In this document: one piece after another, positions 52,673 to 62,289 of the stretch
How positions within the stretch are numbered: the first letter of the stretch is position 1
How the letters are laid out: each line of letters opens with the position of its first letter
Source of the DNA: an uncultured Faecalicatena sp.
GTDB taxonomy: Bacteria > Bacillota > Clostridia > Lachnospirales > Lachnospiraceae
Direction of reading: 5' to 3'
Length of the DNA stretch: 64,000 bases
Assembly (NCBI GenBank): GCA_948468385.1
Contig: CAOKHZ010000017.1
Span: 1 to 64,000, forward strand
Program-made: the position numbers and the translations under genes
Notes under the pieces: model-generated
Database searches by the model: none
Seen by the model: the letters and a program-made list of their open reading frames with translations, nothing else
What the model was told of the DNA's origin: nothing

Positions 52673-54229
52673 TTACGCCTTGTGCCCGCCAATCTGGGTG
52701 TTTCTCTCTTTCGCGGTCGCGTCCGCCCCGAGGTTCATCCCCTTCAATATGGCATTTTTCCCATATTTCCGTTTAATGTCTAGCACTGCCTGCTGCATGA
52801 GCCTCTCACGCTCCAATGCCGCCTCTTCCTCCGCTTGCTTTTTTTCTTGTTCCGCGTAATCGGTAAACAACTCTAATTGCTCGTACCGTTCCTTGCCGGT
52901 CGCCTCACCTTCCGTGACGACCCGGTTTGCCGTCATGGTAACGCGCCTCACCAGCAAATTCTTGTCGGTAATTCTTTCATAAAGCCCCACGATTGCCTGC
53001 ATGATCATTCGCGTTGACGAAGTCGGCCTCTCAAGGTTCGTCGTCCCATGGGCGTGTTTAGGCACCTTCCGACCGTAACGATCCGTAGTGACGGTGCCCT
53101 TATACGAACCCCTTCGCCCCGGATCGGACAAATTGTCCCTATCATAGCCAATGGTCAATACAAGTTGATCCGTCACCAGCCCCTTATCAACCAGGTCAAG
53201 TGCCATAAGATCCGCCATTTCCTTTACCACCAGCCTCGCCTGCTCAAACGTATAGGGACAAGGAAGCACCTGCCCCGAACAAAGGCTGTTCACTTGTGGC
53301 TTGTAAGCCTTGATTTCGGCCATGGTACACGGCTCATATCCCCATGCGTGGTCGATAAGCAGCTCCGCGTTAATACCGAAAAGTTTATAAAGCAATTCCT
53401 CGTTATAATATTCGTTCGCGCCCCCGACGGAGCACCTTGCGACGTCTCCCATCGTATAAAGCCCGTTTTGTTCTAATTTTTTCGCATAGCCTGCCCCGAC
53501 CCGCCAAAAATCTGTCAGCGGGCGATGCCCCCAAAGCAGCTTCCGGTATGATCCCTCGTCAAGTTCCGCGATACGCGCGCCTTGCTCGTCCGGCTCGGCA
53601 TGCTTCGCCATGATGTCCATGGCGACCTTGCACAGATAAAGATTGGTGCCAATACCTGCCGTGGCGGTGATTCCCGTCTTCTGGCAAACGTCCTCCATCA
53701 TTGTCCTTGCCAGTTCCCGCGGCGTCATCTGATAGGTTCTCAAATAGGATGTCGCATCTATGAACACCTCGTCTATGGAATAGACGTGCATGTCCTCCGG
53801 CGCGACATATTTCAAATAAATCTCGTAAATACGCGTGCTATACGTGATATAGCAAGCCATTCGCGGGACGGCGACGACATAGTCAAGCTCCAGCGCCGGA
53901 TTGTTCTTCACTTCCACGTCATTATAAGACCCTCCCGAAAAAGTCTGCCCCGGAGCCTGACGCCTGCGATTTTCATTTATTTCCCTTACTTTTTGCACCA
54001 CTTCGAACAGCCTTGGCCGCCCGGGAATGCCATAGGATTTGAGGGACGGCGAAACGGCCAGGCAAATCGTCTTGTCGGTCCTGCTCTCGTCGGCCACGAC
54101 AAGGTTGGTGGTCATGGGGTCGAGGCCGCGCTCCCTGCATTCAACGGAAGCATAAAAAGACTTCAAATCAATCGCGATATATGCTTTTTCGTCATCAACC
54201 GGGTAATCGTCCAATCCGTCCATTTCCAT
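52673..54229 (-). CDS. Y-family DNA polymerase (UmuC/YqjW-like)
   Basis: 518 residues. Catalytic features: AYIAIDLKSFYASVECRERG (first metal Asp and steric gate region), YSIDEVFIDAT (second metal Asp-Glu), TAGIGTNLYLCKVAMDI and a C-terminal little-finger domain, then an acidic/Gln-rich coiled tail (YAEQEKKQAEEEAALERER) that may contact the sliding clamp. It copies past DNA lesions with low fidelity. It is the first gene of a two-gene operon with a YolD-like protein; GAGGAG seven bases before the ATG. A complete LexA box (GAAC-N4-GTTC) was not found upstream; only a half site is present. Confidence 0.93.
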   Translation of the reverse strand: MEMDGLDDYPVDDEKAYIAIDLKSFYASVECRERGLDPMTTNLVVADESRTDKTICLAVSPSLKSYGIPGRPRLFEVVQKVREINENRRRQAPGQTFSGGSYNDVEVKNNPALELDYVVAVPRMACYITYSTRIYEIYLKYVAPEDMHVYSIDEVFIDATSYLRTYQMTPRELARTMMEDVCQKTGITATAGIGTNLYLCKVAMDIMAKHAEPDEQGARIAELDEGSYRKLLWGHRPLTDFWRVGAGYAKKLEQNGLYTMGDVARCSVGGANEYYNEELLYKLFGINAELLIDHAWGYEPCTMAEIKAYKPQVNSLCSGQVLPCPYTFEQARLVVKEMADLMALDLVDKGLVTDQLVLTIGYDRDNLSDPGRRGSYKGTVTTDRYGRKVPKHAHGTTNLERPTSSTRMIMQAIVGLYERITDKNLLVRRVTMTANRVVTEGEATGKERYEQLELFTDYAEQEKKQAEEEAALERERLMQQAVLDIKRKYGKNAILKGMNLGADATAKERNTQIGGHKA

Positions 54230-54347
54230 ACAACTTCTCCTCGTACTCTTATTTCACATATCCCACAATTCATACTTACTGATTCCATTTTATGTTCCCA
54301 AACAAAAATACTTTGTTACTTTTACCATCTTTTTATGAATGGCATCA

Positions 54348-54375
54348 TTGACAGTAAAATATTTTAAAGTATAAT
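54348..54375 (+). promoter_or_regulatory. Promoter of the PAP2 phosphatase gene
   Basis: Perfect TTGACA (54348-54353) and TATAAT (54370-54375), spacing 16 bp, in an A/T-rich stretch 45 bp before the start codon. Confidence 0.75.
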
Positions 54376-54419
54376 AATATAATGAATATCATACCGTGAA
54401 AAACATAAGGAGATTTATC

Positions 54420-55004
54420 ATGACAGCTATCGAACTTCGCATTTTGGACTGGATCCAAACATTGCACACTCCGTTTTTGGACGCGTTCATGTCCGCTTTC
54501 ACAAAGCTGGGCGACGCAGGAATCGTCTGGATTCTGTTGGCCCTTATTTTGCTCCTCGTCCCCAAGACGCGCAAAATGGGTCTCGTTCTCATGGCCGCAC
54601 TTTTGGTGGACGTGATCTTATGCAACGGCATCCTCAAAAATTGGGTGGCAAGGACACGTCCCTTCGACGTGAATACCGCCATCTCGCTTTTGGTGCCAAG
54701 GCCCCATGACTTTTCTTTCCCTTCGGGTCATACTGCGGCCTCTTTCGCGTCCATAGCGGCACTGTACCTTGTAAACCGAGACAGCGCGCGTCTTGGCATA
54801 CCTGCCCGCTTAAGCAAAATCCTATGGAAAGCCGCGCTAGTGGTTGGATGCCTTCTGGCTCTTTCCAGACTGTACTTGTACGTACATTTCCCGACCGACA
54901 TACTCGGGGGAATCCTGGTCGGCATACTGTCCGGATATCTCGGCTATCAGATTTACGTCTGGTTAGAATCAAAGCGTATGGACAAAAGTAAAAGACAGCA
55001 ATGA
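54420..55004 (+). CDS. PAP2-family membrane phosphatase
   Basis: 194 residues from the ATG at 54420 (AAGGAGA six bases upstream). Five or six membrane helices and the acid-phosphatase motifs KNWVARTRPF (KxxxxxxRP), SFPSGHTAASF (PSGH) and SRLYLYVHFPTDI (SRxxxxxHxxxD). Relatives dephosphorylate phosphatidic acid, phosphatidylglycerophosphate or undecaprenyl pyrophosphate at the outer face of the membrane. It has its own promoter. The following gene is an AraC regulator with a repeat copy between, so it is probably a single-gene unit. Confidence 0.93.
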   Translation: MTAIELRILDWIQTLHTPFLDAFMSAFTKLGDAGIVWILLALILLLVPKTRKMGLVLMAALLVDVILCNGILKNWVARTRPFDVNTAISLLVPRPHDFSFPSGHTAASFASIAALYLVNRDSARLGIPARLSKILWKAALVVGCLLALSRLYLYVHFPTDILGGILVGILSGYLGYQIYVWLESKRMDKSKRQQ

Positions 55005-55009
55005 CTCTG

Positions 55010-55058
55010 ACCCCATGACACCCACGAATCGCTTCGCACTTCGTGCTCCTGGTATCAT
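55010..55058. repeat. Interspersed repeat, copy C
   Basis: CCCCATGACACCCACGAATC, then CTTCGCACTTCGTG and GGTATCATCAT; related to copies at 16660 and 17497. Internal arms CACGAA/TTCGTG and outer ATGACACC/GGTATCAT pair. It lies directly after the PAP2 gene. Confidence 0.6.
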
Positions 55059-55086
55059 CATATTTTTAACAACGAGGGATGAAATT

Positions 55087-56244
55087 ATGCTTACCAAGCA
55101 ACAGACGGAACTCTTTTTAAAAGAATTGGATCCGATGGAACGGGTACTGAAATACGCCCACGAACACGGCGAAAACTTAAACACGACGGCCAGCCTGGAC
55201 ACAAAACGACTCGACGCATACAAGGCCGTCCTTTCCTATGTTTTTAAAGATTATGATTGGAATTATAAACTTCACAAAATTTGTGCATTTTCGCAAAATC
55301 CCACGGAAACTTCTCACGAACCGGAACAAAAGACTCGCGATATGCGCACTCACATGACGCACATGGACTATTCCCTCGAAAACGGAAAAAACTTGTGCAT
55401 CGTGCGACACAACCGCTACGCCCCCGCGCAGATGCACGACCACGAATTCATTGAATTGTCGTATGTATTTTCAGGAAACTGCCACCATGATTTCCTGGCG
55501 AGCGAAAGCACAAACGACACCAAAACGTCACTCCCCGGCCATTCTTCGTCCGTCGACATGTCGGAGGGCGAACTCATCATCATTCCCCCGGGAATGGCCC
55601 ACCAAATCGCCGTTTATGATGAGAGCGTCATCATCAACATCCTCGTAAACCGCAACACGTTTCAGAGCGTGTTTTTGCAAAATCTGCCTAGCGGGAACCT
55701 TTTATACCAATTCTTCTGGAAGATGATTTTTTCCGAGGAAGAAAGCAGCTACCTGATATTTAAAAAGACCGACCAGAGCCAGCTTCGGGATTATATCCTG
55801 CAATTAGTCATGGAATACGTGGAGGAAGAACCCTACGGCCCGCAAGTATGCGAACATCTTTTAGGCATCCTTTTTCTCAAGCTGATGGAAAGCGCAAAGG
55901 AAACGTCGCTCTCCCCGCATTTGCCCAAGGCCGCGGAACGAATCGCGCCGATGATACTCTACATCCAAGAAAATTACCAAAAACTCACACTTGAAGAACT
56001 CGCCCGGAAATTCCATTATTCCCGGGCAAACATTAATAATATTTTCAAAAAATTTACCGGAACCACCATTCGCCAGTACATAAAAAAACTACGCCTGCAA
56101 AAAGCCGAAGGGCTCCTGCAAAACAGCCGGCTCTCCGTGGAGGAAATTTCCATGAAAGTGGGCTATAATGACATCTCGTATTTCATTGAGCAATTTAGGA
56201 TTTGTTATGGGATGACACCGTTGCAATATCGGAAAAACAAATGA
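55087..56244 (+). CDS. AraC family transcriptional regulator
   Basis: 385 residues from the ATG at 55087 (GAGGG upstream); the longer frame runs through the repeat. A cupin sensor region is seen (MHDHEFIELSYVFSGNCHHD, GELIIIPPGMAHQIAVYDES) with an extra 100 residues ahead of it. The C-terminal DNA-binding part has both AraC helix-turn-helix motifs (LTLEELARKFHYSRANINNIF and VEEISMKVGYNDISYFIEQF). It precedes a GH78 rhamnosidase gene in the same direction by 118 bp and probably controls it; rhamnose or a rhamnoside is the inferred inducer. Confidence 0.92.
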   Translation: MLTKQQTELFLKELDPMERVLKYAHEHGENLNTTASLDTKRLDAYKAVLSYVFKDYDWNYKLHKICAFSQNPTETSHEPEQKTRDMRTHMTHMDYSLENGKNLCIVRHNRYAPAQMHDHEFIELSYVFSGNCHHDFLASESTNDTKTSLPGHSSSVDMSEGELIIIPPGMAHQIAVYDESVIINILVNRNTFQSVFLQNLPSGNLLYQFFWKMIFSEEESSYLIFKKTDQSQLRDYILQLVMEYVEEEPYGPQVCEHLLGILFLKLMESAKETSLSPHLPKAAERIAPMILYIQENYQKLTLEELARKFHYSRANINNIFKKFTGTTIRQYIKKLRLQKAEGLLQNSRLSVEEISMKVGYNDISYFIEQFRICYGMTPLQYRKNK

Positions 56245-56274
56245 TTTTCCCATATTTTTTTCATGTTTCGTCCG

Positions 56275-56303
56275 TGGAAATTTTATTACAAAGCATCTAT
56301 ACT
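56275..56303 (+). promoter_or_regulatory. Possible promoter of the GH78 gene
   Basis: TATACT (56298-56303) with TGGAAA (56275-56280) 17 bp upstream. The -35 element is imperfect, as for activator-dependent promoters. The gene also could be read from the AraC promoter. Confidence 0.4.
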
Positions 56304-56362
56304 GTATTTCAAGAAGAATCATGCGACACACGATTCCATTTATGAACACGAGGAGGACAAAC

Positions 56363-58966
56363 ATGAAAGTTTACAATTTACAAATCAACCATTTGACCAC
56401 CCCCGTCGGCATCGACGGCACGCACGTTCGCGTCAGTTGGAACGTAACCGGCGCGTTGTCGCAAAGTGCTTTTCAGGTAACTGTGACGGATGAAAACGGC
56501 GACGTGCTGGAAGACTCCGGAAAAATAGCATCGGCAAGCATGGCGCACCCTCTACACTTCCCGCTCGCCTACAAGGGAAAATATTTCGTCTCGGTACAAG
56601 CCTGGGATGAAAATGACAAGGCCGGCACGCCGGAATCCATCGCCATCATTACCGGGATTGACAAGACACAGTGGGTGGCGCGGTGGATTAACCCCGAACC
56701 GAAAAATGACACCCGACCAGAACGCGAAACAGATACCACCGCTCAAGAGCGCAAGCGCGCGAGCTACCTGACAAGGGAATTTTCGCTGACCGAAACACAA
56801 GTAAAAACGGCCGCCACGCAAGGAGCATACCTTTACGCGACCTGCCATGGCCTGATGAACATTTATCTCAACGGCAAGGAAATCACCAACCACCAGTTGA
56901 TGCCGGGAACGCAGCAGTACGACAAGCGTCTGATGGTGGAGACGTTGCCGGTGGCCGAGTTCTTGCACGCCGGGGAAAACAAAATCGTCGTCACCTTAGG
57001 TGACGGCTGGTGGCGCGGCTCCATGGGACACGGCCAGGAAAGAAACGTCTACGGCACGGACATCGCCTTCCTCGGGCAACTGGAAATCCATGGCGTACCG
57101 GTGCTCGTAACGGACGGAGACTGGCAGGCAACACAAGAAGGCCCGCTTGGAAAGAACGATTTCATGGCCGGGGAAGAATATGACGCGACCCGGACGCTTT
57201 CCGGCATGCACACGGTAACGGCAGAAAATTTCGGCTACGACAATTTAATCTGCGTCGACACCGTGCCGGTCACGCCGCACGAGACATTTGCGGCCAAATG
57301 GGTTGACACGCCAAACGGCGAGAAGGTACTTGATTTCGGACAAAACCTGGTGGGATACGTCAGGATGGATTTTGAGGGAACGGCCGGGAGGCAGATAACC
57401 CTGACGCACGGCGAGGTGTTGGACAAAGATGGGAATTTCACAATCGCCAACTTCCAGAACCCGGCCGTCGCCACGAAACAAGAAGTCCACTACATTTGCA
57501 TGGACGGACGAAACACGTACCATCCGACCAAGACCTACATGGGATTTCGCTATGTTAAAGTGGACGCGGATTTCGATGTGAAACCGGAGTACTTTACCGC
57601 GGTAGCCATTTATTCCGACATGCGAACGACCGCGGAATTTGACTGTGGCATAGAAGAAGTAAACCAATTATTCAAAAATGCGTTGTGGTCAATGAAAGGT
57701 AATTTCGTCGACGTGCCGACCGATTGCCCGCACAGGGAAAAATCCGGCTATTCCGGCGACTGCCAGGCATACATCCATACGGCAATGTATTTGATGGACT
57801 GCTATCCGGTCTATGCCAAATGGCTGCGGGAACAAGCCGCCGGACAGTACGAGGATGGCTCCATACCACAAATCGCCCCCAAGTGCAGCGCACCGGGACA
57901 AAAGCAAATGATGATGGGCATGATGTCGATGGACGACGGCATTGGCTGGTGTGATTCGTTTGAAATCGTACCCTATCGGCTGATGAAACGTTACGGGGAC
58001 GACGAACTGGTCGTGGAAAACTACGAAGCGCTCAAGAAATGGACGGAGTACGAGATTCACCGCGCCGCACAGACCAGGCCCACGAACATGGACAAACTGC
58101 CGGAAGGACATCGCGATTACATGATTGACACGGGCTGGATGTGGGGTGAATGGCTCGAACCGGGACAAAACGAGGACGGTGCCGCCTACATGACAAACCT
58201 GATAGTAAACGGCGACCCCGAGGTCGGCACGGCTTTCTTTTATTTACATTTATGTTACATAGAACAGATGGCCGCAAAATTGGGTAAAGACGAGGACGCA
58301 ACCCGCTATCATGGCCTTGCCGAAAAAGCAAAGGCCGCCTACCGCGCGGTTTATACGAAAAACGGCCGCGTAACCGAGGAGAAGCGGCAATGCCGCTTCG
58401 TACGTCCGATTGCACACGACCTTCTATCTCCAGAAGAAAAGTGCCAAGCGGCCGCCGATTTGGCTGAAAAAATTCGCGAAAACGGCACGCATCTGGGCAC
58501 CGGATTTCTGACCACGCACGAATTGTGCCGCGCCCTAAGCCGTAACGGACAAAATAGAACCGCTTATGATTTATTACTGCAGGAGGAAAAACCGGGCTGG
58601 CTCTACGCGGTGAAAAAAGGATGCACCACGATTCCCGAAAGCTGGGACTGCTTTGATGAAGAGGGAAACCCGCACGACTCCTTCAACCACTATTCCTACG
58701 GAGCCATCGTAGGGTGGCTTTTTGACTGCGCCTGCGGCATCGTATTGGAGGACGGCATGATTCGCATCCAGCCATATCCCGACGAACGTCTGGGACATGC
58801 GAAAGCCGTATATCATTCCCCTTATGGAAAAATCGTTTCCGGCTGGAGCTATGAGGATGGAAAATGCAAATACGAGGTCGAAATTCCGGCCAACATGACG
58901 GCAACAATCCTGCTACCGGGAAAAGAGGCGGTACATGTGACCGCCGGATGCTATACTTACAATTAA
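56363..58966 (+). CDS. Alpha-L-rhamnosidase, glycoside hydrolase family 78
   Basis: 867 residues from the ATG at 56363 (GAGGAGG six bases upstream), no signal peptide, so intracellular. Domains in order: an Ig-like N-terminal domain (about 1-100), a rhamnosidase N-domain with YLYATCHGLMNIYLNGKEI (carbohydrate-binding-like), a beta-sandwich with DFGQNLVGYVRMDF, then the (alpha/alpha)6 barrel: VDVPTDCPHREKSGYSGDCQ (acidic catalytic segment), WCDSFEIVPYRLM, ESWDCF and SFNHYSYGAIVGWL. A C-terminal beta domain closes the protein. It hydrolyses terminal alpha-L-rhamnosyl bonds. It follows an AraC regulator. Confidence 0.93.
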   Translation: MKVYNLQINHLTTPVGIDGTHVRVSWNVTGALSQSAFQVTVTDENGDVLEDSGKIASASMAHPLHFPLAYKGKYFVSVQAWDENDKAGTPESIAIITGIDKTQWVARWINPEPKNDTRPERETDTTAQERKRASYLTREFSLTETQVKTAATQGAYLYATCHGLMNIYLNGKEITNHQLMPGTQQYDKRLMVETLPVAEFLHAGENKIVVTLGDGWWRGSMGHGQERNVYGTDIAFLGQLEIHGVPVLVTDGDWQATQEGPLGKNDFMAGEEYDATRTLSGMHTVTAENFGYDNLICVDTVPVTPHETFAAKWVDTPNGEKVLDFGQNLVGYVRMDFEGTAGRQITLTHGEVLDKDGNFTIANFQNPAVATKQEVHYICMDGRNTYHPTKTYMGFRYVKVDADFDVKPEYFTAVAIYSDMRTTAEFDCGIEEVNQLFKNALWSMKGNFVDVPTDCPHREKSGYSGDCQAYIHTAMYLMDCYPVYAKWLREQAAGQYEDGSIPQIAPKCSAPGQKQMMMGMMSMDDGIGWCDSFEIVPYRLMKRYGDDELVVENYEALKKWTEYEIHRAAQTRPTNMDKLPEGHRDYMIDTGWMWGEWLEPGQNEDGAAYMTNLIVNGDPEVGTAFFYLHLCYIEQMAAKLGKDEDATRYHGLAEKAKAAYRAVYTKNGRVTEEKRQCRFVRPIAHDLLSPEEKCQAAADLAEKIRENGTHLGTGFLTTHELCRALSRNGQNRTAYDLLLQEEKPGWLYAVKKGCTTIPESWDCFDEEGNPHDSFNHYSYGAIVGWLFDCACGIVLEDGMIRIQPYPDERLGHAKAVYHSPYGKIVSGWSYEDGKCKYEVEIPANMTATILLPGKEAVHVTAGCYTYN

Positions 58967-58991
58967 CTCCATTTTTTCCAATCATACCTAC

Positions 58992-59040
58992 GGAACCGAA
59001 TGATATCTTTCCCTACGAAATCATTCGGTTCCTCTTTTGG
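58992..59040 (+). terminator. Terminator after the GH78 gene
   Basis: GGAACCGAATGAT (58992-59004) and ATCATTCGGTTCC (59020-59032) form a perfect 13-bp stem with a 15-nt loop, followed by TCTTTTGG. It separates two convergent genes and may serve both. Confidence 0.75.
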
Positions 59041-59042
59041 GC

Positions 59043-60176
59043 TTACATAACTCTTGCAATATTCTTTTCTTTCCTGCTTTTTGCCAATTCTTTTATAATT
59101 TTCCCCAAATCATAATCACAGCCCAACCGATTTACCACCTCACAGATTTCCTGCACGACCGATTCCTTTTCTTCCAACATGTCTGCAATCTCCGCCACAT
59201 CATACCCTTTTTTCATTTTCTTGCAAATCAGGCTGACAAGTTTCTCTTCTCTTCCTTCCTCTCTTCCTTCCTCCCTGCTAACCCGTCTTGTCTCCTGCAC
59301 GTCATATGCCTCAAAGCTGTCAAACAACATGTCAAATTTCCTCCGTTCTATCTGGTCGGTAAATGCCTCCACCTCGTCGCGAGGCACGTTCAGACGATAA
59401 AGCAAAACAGCTATGATTTTACCGATCAGATGCAATAAATATTCCGGGGTGTTCTCGCTCAAATTATCCAGATATTTAACCGGAACATCCTTTAACTTTT
59501 TGAACTCTGAAGAATTCCGTAGCTTGTTTATCAACATCAACAAGGATAATTCGTCGCCCTTTTCAATCAGTTTTGCATCACTGTAATCATGAAGTGGGAC
59601 GACCAAATAACGGAAATCAGGAATGTACTCACCCAATACGTCACTTAAATACACCCGCTCATGGAAATTTTTCACCGCGCTCCATGTTTCACTGCCCTCA
59701 TAATATACAATGGGACGAATCGGCGGATATTTAAAATCCTTCGTTTTTGTGATACCCGGATGCAATCGTTCCTGTTCATTTTCATAATCCGTCAATACCA
59801 TCACGATGTAACGCAATAAACGAAACGCCATATCATAATGTACTTTTGACTGATGTTCCACGATGGCAATTAAAAATAGTTCCATGCCCCTAATACGAAC
59901 TTTCTTCACGACATCCGAATCCCGTCCCTCCTGAAACATCGGTAAAAAGCGTTCGGAAATATCCTCGATGTCCTCCGGCCGCACGTCTTTCAAGAACGGG
60001 ATTTCCGTGTAACCACGCAAAAATTCGGCACACAAAATGGGATCCTCGAAAATCAGTTTCGCCCCATTGTCACCAACCTGCCTATTCCTGATAACTTTTT
60101 CTGCGCCTTTCTCCACACGCGCTTTCCCCTGATTTCTGGTCATGTTTTCCTTTCTTACGTTTCGTTTGCTGCCCAT
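59043..60176 (-). CDS. Rpn family PD-(D/E)XK nuclease / putative transposase
   Basis: 377 residues from the ATG at 60176 (AAAGGAG seven bases upstream). After a basic start the Rpn/YhgA-like domain shows DPILCAEFLRGYTEIPFL, IAIVEHQSKVHYDMAFRLLRY (E-x-Q type catalytic segment), and PIVYYEG. The C-terminal tail has the usual REEGREEGREE repeats followed by a helix-turn-helix-like region (YDVAEIADMLEEKESVVQEI). Proteins of this type are abundant, often degraded, DNA-cutting recombination promoters. It differs in subfamily from the Rpn gene at 15544 and stands alone. Confidence 0.85.
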   Translation of the reverse strand: MGSKRNVRKENMTRNQGKARVEKGAEKVIRNRQVGDNGAKLIFEDPILCAEFLRGYTEIPFLKDVRPEDIEDISERFLPMFQEGRDSDVVKKVRIRGMELFLIAIVEHQSKVHYDMAFRLLRYIVMVLTDYENEQERLHPGITKTKDFKYPPIRPIVYYEGSETWSAVKNFHERVYLSDVLGEYIPDFRYLVVPLHDYSDAKLIEKGDELSLLMLINKLRNSSEFKKLKDVPVKYLDNLSENTPEYLLHLIGKIIAVLLYRLNVPRDEVEAFTDQIERRKFDMLFDSFEAYDVQETRRVSREEGREEGREEKLVSLICKKMKKGYDVAEIADMLEEKESVVQEICEVVNRLGCDYDLGKIIKELAKSRKEKNIARVM

Positions 60177-60805
60177 GCACAATCTCCTTTCTTTTTGCCT
60201 TGAACAAAAAACGAATACGCTTACATGTATTATAACAAGCAAGCACTAAAATAACAATCCAGAATTTCCAGACCATTATAGTTTATCCTTTATTTGTTAC
60301 TGTAAAAGGTAACTCGTTTTCTGTTCTTGTCATTTGTTTTCATGCCGCACGCCAAGCACGTCTTCCATACATGGCAAACGACATCTCCGCATTATAGTTT
60401 TTACATCAATCTTGAATTCTCTGGTGAAATACCACGAAACCTGTGAACCACCCGTCGGCAATCCCCTTGTATAACCGGCACCCAAAGACTCATGAACGTC
60501 GTCATGTATCGGACAGATATGATTTTCGAAATGAATCCGTCCAGAATTTTGATGCGTAAATATCATACCACGTCATATTTCCAATCGTCAACATGGCATA
60601 TTGCATAAAAAATAGACATTCTATAATTACTAATGAACGGGGCTGTCGGAAAATGACGAGTCATGCACGATATACAATGTAAACGCTCACATGCTGCATC
60701 TATATATTGTTCAGAAATATCATTTCCCGACGGCCCCGCTTCCTTCCCATTTATTTTTGTAAAAATCTGGTTACTTCGGATATAAAATTCCTACAGCCGT
60801 CCTTT
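60177..60805. other. Intergenic gap with a 101-bp inverted-repeat element
   Basis: No confident gene in 629 bp. A 78-codon frame on the minus strand (60330-60566; with GYTRGLPTGGSQ inside) has no good ribosome site and no recognised family. From 60638 to 60738, CGGGGCTGTCGGAAAATGA and TCATTTCCCGACGGCCCCG are 19-bp inverted ends (two mismatches) enclosing 63 bp, like a small non-coding mobile element or a decayed insertion sequence end pair. It lies 68 bp after the broken symporter gene. Confidence 0.5.
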
Positions 60806-62275
60806 TCACACGTTTCCCTGCAATTCCTGATTCGCCTTCTCCACGTTCAGCCTCGACAAAATCAGCGTGATAAGCAGGTTAATGGCAAATGGGATCCACA
60901 AGTACATGACATACAGCATGTTGATCGTGGACGGTGCCTGCACGACTGCCTTGCCGTCGAACCCGCTGACCGCCAAGAGCCATCCGGCCACCGCCGTTCC
61001 GATGCCGCCGCCCAGCTTGATTCCAAGCGACGTACAGGAATACATCGTCCCGTCCACCCGCTTATGCTTCGTAAGCCAGGTATACTCCGAGCAGGAGGCA
61101 ATGACCGCGTTCATGTCACCCTGCCACGGCCCCTGCCCGAACGCCGCCACCGCAGTAAATAAAAGCATCAGCGGCACGCTGCCCAGATAGGCCGCCAGGA
61201 TTACCAACGCGCGTCCGACGGTGGCAATCGTGTAACTGGCCACGTTTAACTTATACATGCCCTTCCATTTTGCCACGAGCATCGGCGTAAATACCAACGC
61301 CACAATCAGCGGAATGTTGATGAACCAGGAAAACACGCCGTAAAGATTTTCATTCAATAGTACATAGGTCATAAAATATACGCCCATGTTGAGCATTGCC
61401 GTGTAAATCTGCTGCAAAATGTAGGCTCCGCAAATCATCAGGTAATATTTGTTCGCCACGAGCAATTTCATCGCTTCGACGAGGCCGTATTCTTTCTCCT
61501 GCGTCGTCGAACCGTCTCCTGCCGTTACCGCACCAACGGCCGCCGTCGCAGTGCTTCCCGCTTTGTCCATCGCCGCCGTGCCTGCCCGCTCGTCTTCTTC
61601 CCCCGATTCAATCTCCGCCTTCGCGTTGCCCTCCGCGAGCTCCTCCTCCGGCAATTCCTTCACCGAAAACACCGATAAAGAATTAATCATGAGTCCGATG
61701 ACGGCATAAATGATGGCAATCGTCCGCCAACCATTCGCCCCGCCGCCAAGCATTGAAACCGCCTGCAACGTGATTGACTGAATCAGCAGGCTTGTGGCAA
61801 AGGCGAACATAAAGCGAAACGAACCCATTTGCACACGTTCCTTGCTGCTTTTCGTCACCAACGAGGTCAGAGCCGAATAGGCGATATTGTTCGCCGTATA
61901 AAATACCGCGTTCAGTAGCGTATACGTAATAAAAAACCAGGCATACTGTGCCGTCTCTCCAAGGTTTACGGGAATGGCAAAAATCCCGATTAACGTCAGG
62001 GCACAGCCAAAATACCCATAAAACATCCACGGCCTCGCCTTCCCCATTTTCGTGTTCGTCTAGTCAATCATCGCCCCGAAAAACACGTCCGTCACCCCGT
62101 CAAACAGCTTGGAAACCGCAATCAGGCTCCCGACGATTCCGGCATTCAGACCAATCGAATTTGTCAAATACAGCATGACGAAAGACGAAAGAAACGCATA
62201 CACGACATTTCCGGCAATGTCTCCCGAACCATAACCAATTTTGTTATACCATTTCAAATATGTTCTCTCTTCCAT
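60806..62275 (-). pseudogene. GPH-type sugar symporter interrupted by an in-frame amber codon
   Basis: The first 71 codons (from ATG at 62275, with GGAGG upstream) encode WYNKIGYGSGDIAGNVVYAF and VSKLFDGVTDVFFGAMID, the GPH signature. A TAG at 62060-62062 follows, and the same frame continues with TNTKMGKARPWMFYGYFGCA and about ten further helices to 60806. Joined, 489 residues make a full-length symporter. In relatives this position holds Gln, Arg or His, so a CAG-to-TAG change is the simplest explanation. The distal part could be translated from the ATG at 62047 but lacks two helices. Acidic loop near 190 (ELPEEELAEGNAKAEIES) is long. It lies downstream of a beta-galactosidase gene. Confidence 0.85.
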
Positions 62276-62289
62276 TTTAATCCTCCATT

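Noticed and set aside
54230-54395. Possible LexA/SOS box upstream of the Y-family polymerase gene (GGGAACATAA)
   Set aside because: Only the GAAC half fits; the opposite half is AATG rather than GTTC, so the full GAAC-N4-GTTC site is absent.
60330-60566. 78-codon minus-strand frame as a gene
   Set aside because: No ribosome site, no recognisable family, and atypical composition; kept only as a note in the intergenic entry.
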